Shown: one piece after another, positions 28,473-36,556 of the stretch
How the letters are laid out: each line of letters starts with the position of its first letter
How positions within the stretch are numbered: position 1 is the first letter of the stretch
Assembly: GCF_015475875.1 (NCBI RefSeq)
Contig: NZ_JADKYM010000022.1
Location: 1-53,072, forward strand
Length of the DNA stretch: 53,072 nt
DNA from: Sphingopyxis solisilvae
GTDB taxonomy: Bacteria; Pseudomonadota; Alphaproteobacteria; Sphingomonadales; Sphingomonadaceae
Direction: 5' to 3'
Program-made: the position numbers and the translations under genes
The notes under the pieces: model-generated
What the model saw: only the letters and a program-made list of their open reading frames with translations
The model's database searches: none
What the model was told of the DNA's origin: nothing

Positions 28473-29189
28473 ATGCTTCCGAATGACCTTGACAATCCAA
28501 ATAAAAGCACGATCGATCGTTCTATTATACGACCTTTTCTCTTCACTGCGCGCCTCAGTATGTTTTCGGCCAAGGTCGAGATCGCCTTGCACGAGAAGGC
28601 CATCCGTTATGACCGGGAATTCGTGCCGTTTGAACTGGGCACCGGATACCACCCCAAGCATCCCGATGTGGTGGCAGCCAATCCCAAGGCGCAAGTTCCC
28701 GTCCTGATCGATGGTCCGCTGACGATCTATGATTCGACGCAGATATTCGAGTATCTCGAGGATGCTTATCCAGCCGCGCCGTTGTGGCCGCAATCGGTTC
28801 CCGTGCGGGCGGCTGCGCGCCAATGGGAGCATTGGTCGGACGAGATTCTGTTCCCGCCGGCTTTGGCATTGATCGATCGGTCGCTTGGCCAAGGCGATCG
28901 GCGTGCTGCCGCGAAGCGGGTCAACCGTCATCTTGATCGCCTCAATTCGCATTTGGGCGACACCCGCTTCGTCGCGGGCGATTTCAGCTACGCCGACGTC
29001 GCGCTGTTCATGGCAGAATTTTTCATCGTCCTGTTCGGGCTCGCGCGGCAGCCGAGACCGGGCATTTTGACGTGGCGCCGCAGACTGCTTGGCCGATCGA
29101 GCTTTCGGTCGGTGATCGAACCGATGGCGGCCTATGCCGAGGAACTCGGCATAGCTCCGGCCGCCCGGCTGATCGGAGAAAGGGAGTGA
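28473..29189 (+). CDS. Glutathione S-transferase family protein (first of two)
   Basis: A 238-residue protein with an N-terminal thioredoxin-like domain (PFLFTARLSMFSAKVEIALHEKAIRYD, then KAQVPVLIDGPLTIYDSTQIFEYLEDAYP, where the Val-Pro and Asp-Ser bind glutathione) and an all-helical C-terminal domain (RFVAGDFSYADVALF). The catalytic residue is probably Ser in the SMFSAK stretch. The ATG lies 2 bp after tetR, and an operator-like palindrome sits within its first 17 codons. It is probably involved in detoxification or dehalogenation of a small electrophile, together with the rest of the operon. Confidence 0.8.
   Translation: MLPNDLDNPNKSTIDRSIIRPFLFTARLSMFSAKVEIALHEKAIRYDREFVPFELGTGYHPKHPDVVAANPKAQVPVLIDGPLTIYDSTQIFEYLEDAYPAAPLWPQSVPVRAAARQWEHWSDEILFPPALALIDRSLGQGDRRAAAKRVNRHLDRLNSHLGDTRFVAGDFSYADVALFMAEFFIVLFGLARQPRPGILTWRRRLLGRSSFRSVIEPMAAYAEELGIAPAARLIGERE
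28506..28523. promoter_or_regulatory. Second operator-like palindrome inside the first GST gene
   Basis: AGCACGATCGATCGTTCT is an 18-bp palindrome with one mismatched pair and a perfect 12-bp core. Its reverse strand shares AGAACGATCG with the site in the tetR promoter. It overlaps codons 12-17 of the glutathione-transferase gene, so a bound TetR dimer could act as a roadblock between tetR and the structural genes. Confidence 0.5.
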
Positions 29190-29193
29190 GGAA

Positions 29194-29682
29194 ATGACCA
29201 ATCAGGAATCGGACCTGAACATCGTGGTGATCGACACCGATACGGGTCAGTCTGGCTCGATCGAAGCGTGGGTGGAGCGATTTGCGCAGCTCTGGTCGCA
29301 GGGTGCTGAATGCCGCGACGAATTTGTTACCCTGCTCAGCCGCCGGGTACGGCTGGTAGCGCCGGGCCTGGCGCCAACAGCGGGCCGCGATGCAGGTTTG
29401 AATGCTTTCCGGCGGACGTTTGATGCTCTGCCTGACTTGACGGCCGCGGTGATCTCATGGGCGGCACGCGGAAATGTCGTGTTTCTCGAGTTGCGCTTCC
29501 GGGCAACGATCGGCGGCCGCACCATCGAATGGCCCGCCGTCGATAGTTTCCTGTTCGAAGGCGGCGAGGCGGTCGAGCGCGTTATCCACTTCGACCGCAC
29601 GCCGCTGCGGCAGGCCTATTTCGGAAGTGTGCGTGGGCTTCTCCAGCTTTGGAAGCTGCGCCGGATCAGGGAGAAAAAATAA
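29194..29682 (+). CDS. NTF2/SnoaL-like protein
   Basis: A 162-residue protein with the cone-shaped NTF2 fold: an N-terminal helix (SIEAWVERFAQLWSQG), strands around RVRLVAPGLAPTAGRDAG, then VVFLELRFRATIGGRTIEWPAVDSFLFEGG and a C-terminal amphipathic tail. Members bind small hydrophobic ligands, and some are isomerases or hydrolases. The HFDRTPL ending is typical of SnoaL-like enzymes. It is 4 bp after the first GST gene and overlaps the hydrolase gene by one base. Confidence 0.7.
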   Translation: MTNQESDLNIVVIDTDTGQSGSIEAWVERFAQLWSQGAECRDEFVTLLSRRVRLVAPGLAPTAGRDAGLNAFRRTFDALPDLTAAVISWAARGNVVFLELRFRATIGGRTIEWPAVDSFLFEGGEAVERVIHFDRTPLRQAYFGSVRGLLQLWKLRRIREKK

Positions 29683-30413
29683 TGAACGTCCCAATCGTTT
29701 TGGTGCATGGCGCCTGGCATGACGGCAGCTGCTGGGACCGCATTCGTCCGTTTCTCGAAAGCGCAGGGCATCCTGTTTATACCCCGACGCTTCCCGGCTT
29801 GCAGGAAGGGTACAGCGGCCAGGCGCCGACGCTCGCCGGCCAGATCGGTTTCCTAGCCGACTATATCAACGAGCACGGCATCGCCGAGCTTCTGCTCGTT
29901 GGCCATAGCTGGGGCGGCATGGTTATCTCGGGTGCGGCGCAGCGGCTTGCGGGGCAATTGCGCGGACTTGCTTATCTCGACGCAGCAATCCCATCGGATG
30001 GGGACGATTTTGCCTCCCAGGTCCCGGGGCAGGACAGCGACGCCCTCGCCCGGCGACGGGCGACCTACCGTGCCATGGCGGCCGACGGCGTGTGGATTGC
30101 GCCGCCGCCTGCTGCGATGGTCGGCGTCGTCAAGTCGGAAGATGTCGAGTGGCTGGAACCGCGCTTGCGACCGCACCCGCTTGCGACCTGGCTCGAGCCG
30201 GTTAAAATTGACGCTGCTGTCTTGCAGTCTTTGCCCAAGACGTACGTCCTGGCGACTGATCCCGCGTCGCCCATGATGGGCTATCCCGCTCATGCGGCGC
30301 GTTTGTCGGGAAGTGCGGGTTGGACCTGCGTCGAGATCGCGTCGGGCCACGATATGATGGTGACCGCTGCACGGGAAACCGCGGACATCCTTGTTGCGTC
30401 CGCGGCCGGCTGA
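29682..30413 (+). CDS. Alpha/beta hydrolase, EstC/salicylate-esterase-like
   Basis: A 243-residue hydrolase of the plant-esterase-like group: oxyanion motif VLVHGAWHDGSCW (residues 5-17), nucleophile Ser in GHSWGGMV (near residue 81), and C-terminal catalytic His in SGHDMMV. Bacterial relatives cleave esters such as pyrethroids or short aryl esters. ATG 29682 shares its A with the TAA stop of the preceding gene, so translation is coupled. The GST and MDR neighbours suggest a role in breaking down a xenobiotic or natural ester. Confidence 0.82.
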   Translation: MNVPIVLVHGAWHDGSCWDRIRPFLESAGHPVYTPTLPGLQEGYSGQAPTLAGQIGFLADYINEHGIAELLLVGHSWGGMVISGAAQRLAGQLRGLAYLDAAIPSDGDDFASQVPGQDSDALARRRATYRAMAADGVWIAPPPAAMVGVVKSEDVEWLEPRLRPHPLATWLEPVKIDAAVLQSLPKTYVLATDPASPMMGYPAHAARLSGSAGWTCVEIASGHDMMVTAARETADILVASAAG

Positions 30414-31420
30414 TGTGGTGCTACCGATATGAGGAGGCGATCGGCCTTGACCATCTTCGTCTGATCGAGGTCGTGGAACCGACACCCGAAGCGGACGAAA
30501 TCGTCATCCGGATGCTCGCGGCGTCGCTCAACTATCGTGACCTTGCGATCGCACGCGGACATTATCACGCCGGCGTGTCGCCGCCGCTCGTTCCGCTTTC
30601 CGATGGCGCTGGGCGTGTCGTCGCATGCGGCGCCAACGTAACGCGCTTTGCGGTCGGCGACCTCGTCTGTCCGCTCTACCTTCCCGACTGGCTCGATGGT
30701 CCCATCACGCCGGCGAAGGCGGCGCGCCGTCTGGGAGGGCCGTCGGATGGAACTTACAGCGAGCTTCTGTGTGTGAGGGAACATGGCGCGGTGCTCGCGC
30801 CCCGGCATCTTGATGCAGTGGAAGCTGCGACGTTACCGGTTGCGGCGCTGACCGCCTGGCACAGCCTCTTTGCGCAGGGCGGGCTGCAGAGTGGGATGAC
30901 GGTGCTTGTGCATGGAGTGGGTGGGGTTGCGTCGTTCGCGATCCAGTTCGCGAAGCTTGCCGGCGCGAAAGTAGCGGTCATTGTCGCCGGTACGGAACGT
31001 GTGAAATTCGCGCGTGACTTGGGCGCCGACCATATTGTGGATCCCGCCGATTACCGCTGCTGGCCGTCCGATGTGCGGCGGTTCGCTCCCGGCGGCGTCG
31101 ATCGTGTCATCGATGTCGCCGGCTCGACGTTGTCGAGCAGTATCGCATGCTGTGGACCCGAAGGGGTCGTGCATATGGTCGGCTACTCTGCTGGCACCCA
31201 AGCCCCGTTGGACCTTTTCACGGCCATTCGCCACGCCATCACCCTCAAGGCGGCAAGCGCCGGCCATCGCGCGAGCTTCGAGCGGATGGTGGGAGCCATG
31301 GAAAGCGGCGGCATACGGCCACTGATCGGCGATACATTTCGGCGGGCCGAATTTCCCCAAGCGCTTGCTGCACTGGATCGGCGTGGCCGGGCGGGAAAGA
31401 TCGTCCTCGACTTCTTTTGA
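30413..31420 (+). CDS. Zinc-free MDR oxidoreductase (quinone-oxidoreductase-like)
   Basis: A 335-residue medium-chain reductase. The N-terminal GroES-like domain (VIRMLAASLNYRDLAIARG) lacks the zinc-binding cysteines of alcohol dehydrogenases. The Rossmann domain has HGVGGVASFAIQFAK for NAD(P)H. Such enzymes reduce quinones or activated C=C bonds, which fits a detoxification operon. The start ATG 30413 shares a base with the hydrolase stop (TGATG). Two adjacent cysteines (IACCGPEG) near residue 245 are unusual but not diagnostic. Confidence 0.85.
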   Translation: MWCYRYEEAIGLDHLRLIEVVEPTPEADEIVIRMLAASLNYRDLAIARGHYHAGVSPPLVPLSDGAGRVVACGANVTRFAVGDLVCPLYLPDWLDGPITPAKAARRLGGPSDGTYSELLCVREHGAVLAPRHLDAVEAATLPVAALTAWHSLFAQGGLQSGMTVLVHGVGGVASFAIQFAKLAGAKVAVIVAGTERVKFARDLGADHIVDPADYRCWPSDVRRFAPGGVDRVIDVAGSTLSSSIACCGPEGVVHMVGYSAGTQAPLDLFTAIRHAITLKAASAGHRASFERMVGAMESGGIRPLIGDTFRRAEFPQALAALDRRGRAGKIVLDFF

Positions 31421-31446
31421 TAACAATAGCTTGCGAAGGATCGCTA

Positions 31447-32070
31447 ATGTCTATGAAGCTTTATTTCTCGCCATTCTCCTGCGCCCTCGCTGCGCGGATT
31501 GCCGCACTCGAAAGCGGTCAGCAGCTGGAGTTCGAACAAATCGATCTTGCGACCAAAAAAGTGGCGGATGGCGGCGACTATCACGCGATCAATGGCAAAG
31601 GATTGGTTCCGGCGTTGGTGCTTGCGGACGACACGCTCATCACGGAAAGCGCCGCGGTCCTGCAGTTCATCGCCGATCGGGCGCCGGGCAGCGGGCTGGC
31701 ACCCCCGTGCGGCACGATGGAGCGGGTAAAACTCCAGACCTGGCTCCACTATATTGGCGCGGAATGTCACAAGATCGTCTTTACGCCAATATTTCGGCCA
31801 GATTATCCCGACGCGTTCAAAAACTTTGCGCGGTCACTTGCCGACGAACGCTTTGCCTTTCTGTCTGGCGAGCTGGCCGACCGGACCTGGCTCTTGGGCG
31901 ATCAGTTTACGGTTGCCGACGCGTATCTGGCGGTCATGCTTTTCTGGGTCGAGCCGGCGGGCCTGTCGCTTGAAAAGTGGCCGGTGCTCGAAGAGTATCG
32001 GACCAGATTGCGCGCGCGGCCGTCGGTCGGCGGGGCGCTCGCCGAGGAATTGGCTCGTCGCCACAACTGA
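31447..32070 (+). CDS. Glutathione S-transferase (second of two, GstA/beta-like)
   Basis: A 207-residue transferase: MKLYFSPFSCALAARIAALESG carries the conserved Ser/Cys pair typical of beta-class enzymes, followed by KGLVPALVLADDTLITESAAVLQFIADRAP for glutathione binding, and WLLGDQFTVADAYLAVMLFW in the C-terminal domain. The N-terminal Cys fits a mixed-disulfide or lyase type rather than the Ser type of the first copy, so the two proteins probably do different chemistry. It is the last gene of the operon, 26 bp after the MDR gene with GAAGGA upstream. Confidence 0.87.
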   Translation: MSMKLYFSPFSCALAARIAALESGQQLEFEQIDLATKKVADGGDYHAINGKGLVPALVLADDTLITESAAVLQFIADRAPGSGLAPPCGTMERVKLQTWLHYIGAECHKIVFTPIFRPDYPDAFKNFARSLADERFAFLSGELADRTWLLGDQFTVADAYLAVMLFWVEPAGLSLEKWPVLEEYRTRLRARPSVGGALAEELARRHN

Positions 32071-32210
32071 GCCGCTGACGCCTTCCCCTAAAATGTGACC
32101 GATTTTGAGTAGAGTTCGACACGAAGTGACCTGCACCCCGATGCTGGACCACTTGCCTGGCGGCCTTCCAGCGTGCGTGCATCGGGGCGGGCCATGTGTG
32201 GGGCGTTCCT

Positions 32211-32624
32211 TCAGAGATGGCGTATTTCGTCCGGTCGGTTCCACCAATTGTCGTGCAAGCCGTCGCAATAGGTGACCGGCGCCGACACCAGTTCCTCGAC
32301 GGTCAGGTCGTCGATCGCCGCGACCCGGACCGCGACAAAGGCGCCGCCTAGCTCCTCGAGATAACCATTGCCGTGCGTCTGTGTGCCGCAAGTGGAACAA
32401 AATCGGTGGGAAACCTCGAAGCTGTCATTCTTGCGCGCATAGGTGGAAAGCGTTGTTTCGCCCGTCAGCAGTTCGAAATCGTCGGGTTTCAGCCCGCCGA
32501 TGTTCCAATTGCGCTGTTTCCAGCAAAAGCGGCAATTGCATTTGCTGGTCCCTGAATCGAGATCCATCCGGACGCGGAACGTGACTGCGCCGCAGAGACA
32601 ACTGCCGTTATACCAACGCTTCAT
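32211..32624 (-). CDS. GFA-family (glutathione-dependent formaldehyde-activating-like) zinc protein
   Basis: A 137-residue zinc protein with the three cysteine clusters of the family: GSCLCGAV, SKCNCRFC and RFCSTCGTQ. Two zinc ions are expected. Family members range from Gfa, which helps conjugate formaldehyde to glutathione, to centromere protein V-like proteins, and the substrate is usually unknown. It shares 4 bp (ATGA) with the upstream gene. Start 32624 is preceded by AGGAAAC. It converges with the GST operon, and the glutathione link to it is suggestive but unproven. Confidence 0.85.
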   Translation of the reverse strand: MKRWYNGSCLCGAVTFRVRMDLDSGTSKCNCRFCWKQRNWNIGGLKPDDFELLTGETTLSTYARKNDSFEVSHRFCSTCGTQTHGNGYLEELGGAFVAVRVAAIDDLTVEELVSAPVTYCDGLHDNWWNRPDEIRHL

Positions 32625-33409
32625 TGCTGTTTCCTGTTCTGACGGGAGTGCGGATTGCCGGGTTCGGCCGGGCCGATTGTAGCAGCATGGGCCGCGCCGA
32701 ACCAGGTTGCAGCCGGGATCAGCCGCTGCGGTGCCGCTTTGCCGATACATTTTTCGAGCAGCGCGTGATTTTTGTAGCTGCCGACAATCATCACGCGCTT
32801 GCCGGGGTGCGCCTGTACCGTCGCCACCGCTTGCTTCGCCATATATTGGTCCCAGTCTTGTTGCGCGGCGACAAACTCCGGCCCGGCAAGCGCGAACTGT
32901 GCCGCCTGAACGCCGCCGACGATCCGCGCCGTCAACCCGTCATGTACCTCTACCGCGCTCTGCCAGTGAGTCAGCAGGATCGCGTCGGCTTCGCTTTCGA
33001 GCCGGGTGAGCGCCGCGGCGGCTGCCGGATCGCGTTCGCGAAGGACAGCAAAAGCCGCGCCCGCGGCGCCGGCGATCGCATCGAAGGTCGCGCCGCCGGG
33101 TTCCATCGCCACGGTCTGGACGTCGCTGCGGCCAAGCAGCGGCCAGATGACTGCCGGATATTCGGGCCGCCCGGGCGTCGCCTTGCGAGCGGCGAGTTCG
33201 TCGGGACGAACCTCCAGCACCATGACATTGGGGGCGAATGCCTCGATCGCGGCCCGCAGGCCGTGATAGTCGAATCCCGGCTCGCGTTCGTGCAGGGCGT
33301 GGAGGGCGCCGATAACGAGGATTCGATCGTCAGCAGTCGTGGCGCTGGCATGTTGCCCCGTCGCTGCCGCCAACAGGATATTGATCGCCAAAAGCTGTCT
33401 TATCCGCAC
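32621..33409 (-). CDS. Secreted protein, TraB/ChaN-like, function unknown
   Basis: A 262-residue exported protein: signal peptide MRIRQLLAINILLAAATGQHASA, then ILVIGALHALHEREPGFDYHGLRAAIEAFAPNVMVLEVRPDEL. The early His-containing strand and the VLEVRPDE motif resemble the TraB/PrgY or DUF5694 type of metal-binding folds (GxxHxxx...vEl..), and a second motif MIVGSYKNHALLEK sits near residue 215. I cannot assign a reaction. It overlaps the GFA gene by 4 bp, so the two are coupled. Confidence 0.5.
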   Translation of the reverse strand: MRIRQLLAINILLAAATGQHASATTADDRILVIGALHALHEREPGFDYHGLRAAIEAFAPNVMVLEVRPDELAARKATPGRPEYPAVIWPLLGRSDVQTVAMEPGGATFDAIAGAAGAAFAVLRERDPAAAAALTRLESEADAILLTHWQSAVEVHDGLTARIVGGVQAAQFALAGPEFVAAQQDWDQYMAKQAVATVQAHPGKRVMIVGSYKNHALLEKCIGKAAPQRLIPAATWFGAAHAATIGPAEPGNPHSRQNRKQQ

Positions 33410-33513
33410 GATATCAGACCTTTCACCATGAATGTGGCGGGTCCGTTTCGGCGGGGCAGGGGACGAGCGCGAGTCTTGATCGGCAAGCGGGATCGCCCGC
33501 TCGGCAAGCGGGC

Positions 33514-34362
33514 CTATCGCGGCAAATGGGCGGTGATATTCTTGCGATAACGTCGGCTCAGCCGGAGCTGCCGACCGTCGGTCAACACCAGCATGGCATC
33601 GCCGCGCCCCAGCCGCCGCATTTCGCGGATACGGTCGATGCGGACGATGGCGCCGCGGTGGATGCGGGCGAACTCCGCGGCAGGCAAGCGGCGGGACAGC
33701 GCAGCAAGCGTATCATCGGTCAGCATCGCGCGACCACGGCTATGCAGTTCGGCATAGTCGCCCGCGGCGGCGATCCAGTCGATATCACCGAGCGGCACCC
33801 GCAGCGCTCCGCGGGATCCGCGCACCCACAGCGCTTCGTCACCCGCGTGCGGGCGTTCGACGCCGGGTACCGCCGCGGTCGCCGATCGCCGGTGCCGCCG
33901 CCATACCACCGCGGCGGTCAGCGCGAGATAAGCGAATAAGGACGTGTCGATGTTGGCGAGAAATACCGGCTTTGCCATGGCGAGCGGCGTCGCCGCATCC
34001 TGCCCATAAATCGGCCAGAACAATATGACGAAAAGCGCGATGTGCGTCGCGGTGGCGAGCGCATAGCCGAGCAACCACAAGGCGAAAACGGTCGCGCGGC
34101 CCGGTTTAGCGGAACCGATGCGGTCAGCGGCCCTCAGGGGAAGCGGAGACAGCAAGGCCCATATCGAGAAGATCGCAGCGGTGTAGGCGAGGGTCGGCCA
34201 CCAGGGCTGTGCCCGACCCTGATGAAACGCGAAGACATAGGCCTGGGCGGCGCTTGCCAGGCTGGCAAAAAGCCAAAGGGCGGCCCCGATCGCCAGCGGC
34301 CGGCGCGTGGTTCCCGGTGGCGATCGCAAGGGTCTGGCCAAGGCTGCGAAAAAACGGATCAT
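33514..34362 (-). CDS. Membrane-anchored LytTR transcriptional regulator
   Basis: A 282-residue protein. It has four transmembrane helices (about residues 25-45, 55-75, 90-115, 130-150) followed by a cytoplasmic LytTR DNA-binding domain (about 175-280: LWVRGSRGALRVPLGDIDWIAAAGDYAELH, FARIHRGAIVRIDRIREMRR). This one-component form senses at the membrane and binds DNA directly, unlike the kinase-regulator pair at 16439-18321. The gene stands alone, leftward, after the MaoC/dehydrogenase pair. Confidence 0.85.
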   Translation of the reverse strand: MIRFFAALARPLRSPPGTTRRPLAIGAALWLFASLASAAQAYVFAFHQGRAQPWWPTLAYTAAIFSIWALLSPLPLRAADRIGSAKPGRATVFALWLLGYALATATHIALFVILFWPIYGQDAATPLAMAKPVFLANIDTSLFAYLALTAAVVWRRHRRSATAAVPGVERPHAGDEALWVRGSRGALRVPLGDIDWIAAAGDYAELHSRGRAMLTDDTLAALSRRLPAAEFARIHRGAIVRIDRIREMRRLGRGDAMLVLTDGRQLRLSRRYRKNITAHLPR

Positions 34363-34413
34363 TTCATCGGTTCATGGTCTTGTCGCTGGTTCGTCGGTCG
34401 CCCCGTCGCGTCT

Positions 34414-35253
34414 TCAATAATGCAGTTCGGCCTGCATTGTCCGGCGACCACCGGGATCCCGCGACCAGAGGCGAACGCTGCCATCCTGCCGTGCCATACA
34501 CAGGTCAAAGGGTGCCGTATCGATCAGTGGTGCCTCGGCGCGAAAGCGAAAATGGCGTGGTGTTTGGTTCGGTATCGTGCGCAGTGCATGATCGACAAGC
34601 AGCGTCGCAATCAGCGGTCCGTGGACCACCAACCCGGCATAGCCTTCGACATCGCGGGCATAGTCGCGGTCAAAATGAATGCGGTGGGCGTTAAAGGTGA
34701 GCGCCGAATAGCGGAACAGCAGGACCGGATCTGGCACGATACGACGGACGGCATCCGCCGGTTCCGGTTCGATTTCGGCGGGGACGACTGGCGGGGGAGG
34801 CGCGGTCGCGGTCGCGGCGGCGCGATAAACCACATCCTGTGCCTCGCGCACTGCGGCAACGCCGTCGGCGGTTATATCGTGCCGCAATGTCACGAACAGC
34901 AGGTCGCCGCTGGCGCCGTGCTTGGCGACAATCGCGTCGATCGTCGTCGTCCGGACCAGTTGAGCGCCGACCGCGATCGGAGCAAGGAAGTCGACGCGTC
35001 CCCCGGCCCACATGCGGCGCGGCAGCGGGACCGGGGGCAGAAAGGAGTTATCGTCGCGCCGCGGATGACCATCGTCGCCGATTGTCGACTGGCGCGCGTC
35101 GGGCAGGAAATACAGCCAATGACCGAGCGGGGGCACGGTCGCCGGAGCCACCGGATCATGATCGAGCAGCGCCGCCAACCCGACGAGCGGCGCTGCCGTC
35201 GCCACGTCATGCCGGGTTTCGCTGCGCCCTATCCAGCCGGAAAAATCCTCCAC
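34414..35253 (-). CDS. MaoC-family dehydratase, mesaconyl/itaconyl-CoA hydratase-like
   Basis: A 279-residue two-hotdog protein. The N-terminal hotdog (AGGRVDFLAPIAVGAQLVRTTTI) and the C-terminal MaoC half with FRYSALTFNAHRIHFDRDYARDVEGYAGLVVHGPL show the catalytic Asp/His region. The FAS1_DH plus MaoC layout is that of mesaconyl-C4-CoA hydratase and (R)-3-hydroxyacyl dehydratases, which hydrate short branched enoyl-CoA. It lies 3 bp after the acyl-CoA dehydrogenase gene, so the pair would oxidise an acyl-CoA to enoyl-CoA and then hydrate it. The chain specificity is not visible. Confidence 0.8.
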   Translation of the reverse strand: MEDFSGWIGRSETRHDVATAAPLVGLAALLDHDPVAPATVPPLGHWLYFLPDARQSTIGDDGHPRRDDNSFLPPVPLPRRMWAGGRVDFLAPIAVGAQLVRTTTIDAIVAKHGASGDLLFVTLRHDITADGVAAVREAQDVVYRAAATATAPPPPVVPAEIEPEPADAVRRIVPDPVLLFRYSALTFNAHRIHFDRDYARDVEGYAGLVVHGPLIATLLVDHALRTIPNQTPRHFRFRAEAPLIDTAPFDLCMARQDGSVRLWSRDPGGRRTMQAELHY

Positions 35254-35256
35254 GGC

Positions 35257-36420
35257 TCAAAAACTCTTCGGCAGGCCCAGCGCGTGGGTGGCAACGTGGC
35301 TCAGGATCAAATTGGTGCTGATCGGCGCGACCTGGTAAAGGCGCGTTTCGCGAAACTTGCGTTCGATGTCATATTCCTCCGCAAAGCCGAAGCCGCCATG
35401 CGTCTGGATGCACATGTCGGCGGCATACCAGCTGGCTTCCGACGCCAGCATCTTCGCCATATTGGCTTCAGTGCCGCCATCCTGGCCCGCGTCGAACAGC
35501 CGCGCCGCCTTGTCGACCATCTCTGCCGCAGCAGCAATTTGGACATAGGCGCGCGCGATGGGGAACTGGACCCCCTGATTTTCGCCGATCGCGCGGCCGA
35601 ACACGTGGCGGTCGCGTGCGTAGGCTGTCGCCCGATCGATGAAGAAGCGGCCATCGCCGATACATTCGGCGGCAATCAGGATGCGTTCGGCGTTCATCCC
35701 CGACAGGATATAGCGAAAACCCTTGCCTTCCTCGCCGATAAGGTTGGCCGCGGGCACCTTGAGGTCGTCGAAGAACAGCTCGGTCGTCGCATGGTTCAAC
35801 ATCGTGCGGACGGGGCGAATGGTCAGCCCGTTGCCCACGGCCTCGCGCAGGTCGACCAGGAGCACGCTCATCCCGTCGGACGCCTTTGCGCAATCGTCGC
35901 GCGGCGTCGTCCGGCACAGCAGGATCATCAGGTCCGAATGTTCGGCACGGCTGATCCAGATTTTTTGCCCGTTGACGATATAATGATCGCCTTCGCGCCG
36001 CGCCAAAGTCCGGATGCGGGTGGTATCGGTTCCCGCCGTGGGTTCGGTCACGCCAAACGCCTGCAAGCGTAGCTCGCCGCGCGCGATGGCGGGCAGGTAG
36101 GTTTGTTTTTGCTCGACCGATCCATGTTTGAGCAGCGTGCCCATCGTATACATCTGGGCGTGACAGGCGCCGCCGTTGCAGCCCGATCGATGGATTTCCT
36201 CGAGCACCGCGGTTGCCGCCGCGAGCCCGAGGCCCGACCCGCCAAATTCTTCGGGGATCAGGACCGAGAGGAATCCCGCTTCGGTCAGGGTGCGGACAAA
36301 ATCGGTCGGATAAATGCGGTCGCGGTCCAGCCTTTGCCAATAGTCGCCCGGAAAATCGGCGCATAACCGACGCACCGCCTCGCGGATTTCGGGGTAATTT
36401 TGCGCGGCGGCTTCGGACAT
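35257..36420 (-). CDS. Acyl-CoA dehydrogenase
   Basis: A 387-residue FAD enzyme with three domains: N-terminal helical (GFLSVLIPEEFGGSGLGLAAATAVLEEIHRSG), beta domain (QAFGVTEPTAGTDTTRIRT, YIVNGQKIWISRAEHSDLMI) and C-terminal helical with THGGFGFAEEYDIERKFRETRLYQVAPISTN. It takes two hydrogens from acyl-CoA and passes electrons to ETF. It is probably short-chain or branched-chain, as for isovaleryl- or glutaryl-like members, but this is not decided. It is the first gene of a leftward pair with MaoC and divergent from the XRE gene. Confidence 0.92.
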   Translation of the reverse strand: MSEAAAQNYPEIREAVRRLCADFPGDYWQRLDRDRIYPTDFVRTLTEAGFLSVLIPEEFGGSGLGLAAATAVLEEIHRSGCNGGACHAQMYTMGTLLKHGSVEQKQTYLPAIARGELRLQAFGVTEPTAGTDTTRIRTLARREGDHYIVNGQKIWISRAEHSDLMILLCRTTPRDDCAKASDGMSVLLVDLREAVGNGLTIRPVRTMLNHATTELFFDDLKVPAANLIGEEGKGFRYILSGMNAERILIAAECIGDGRFFIDRATAYARDRHVFGRAIGENQGVQFPIARAYVQIAAAAEMVDKAARLFDAGQDGGTEANMAKMLASEASWYAADMCIQTHGGFGFAEEYDIERKFRETRLYQVAPISTNLILSHVATHALGLPKSF

Positions 36421-36556
36421 CGAAACGGATTCTCCCGGGTGATTCCGTCATCCTTAGGATGCCGGGGGGCAGCACGCCACGATGAATCGGCGGCGTGCTG
36501 CCCCCTTCCATCTTGACGCATCATCGGGCTATGAGGCGCGCAGTCGAGGAGGTTGC

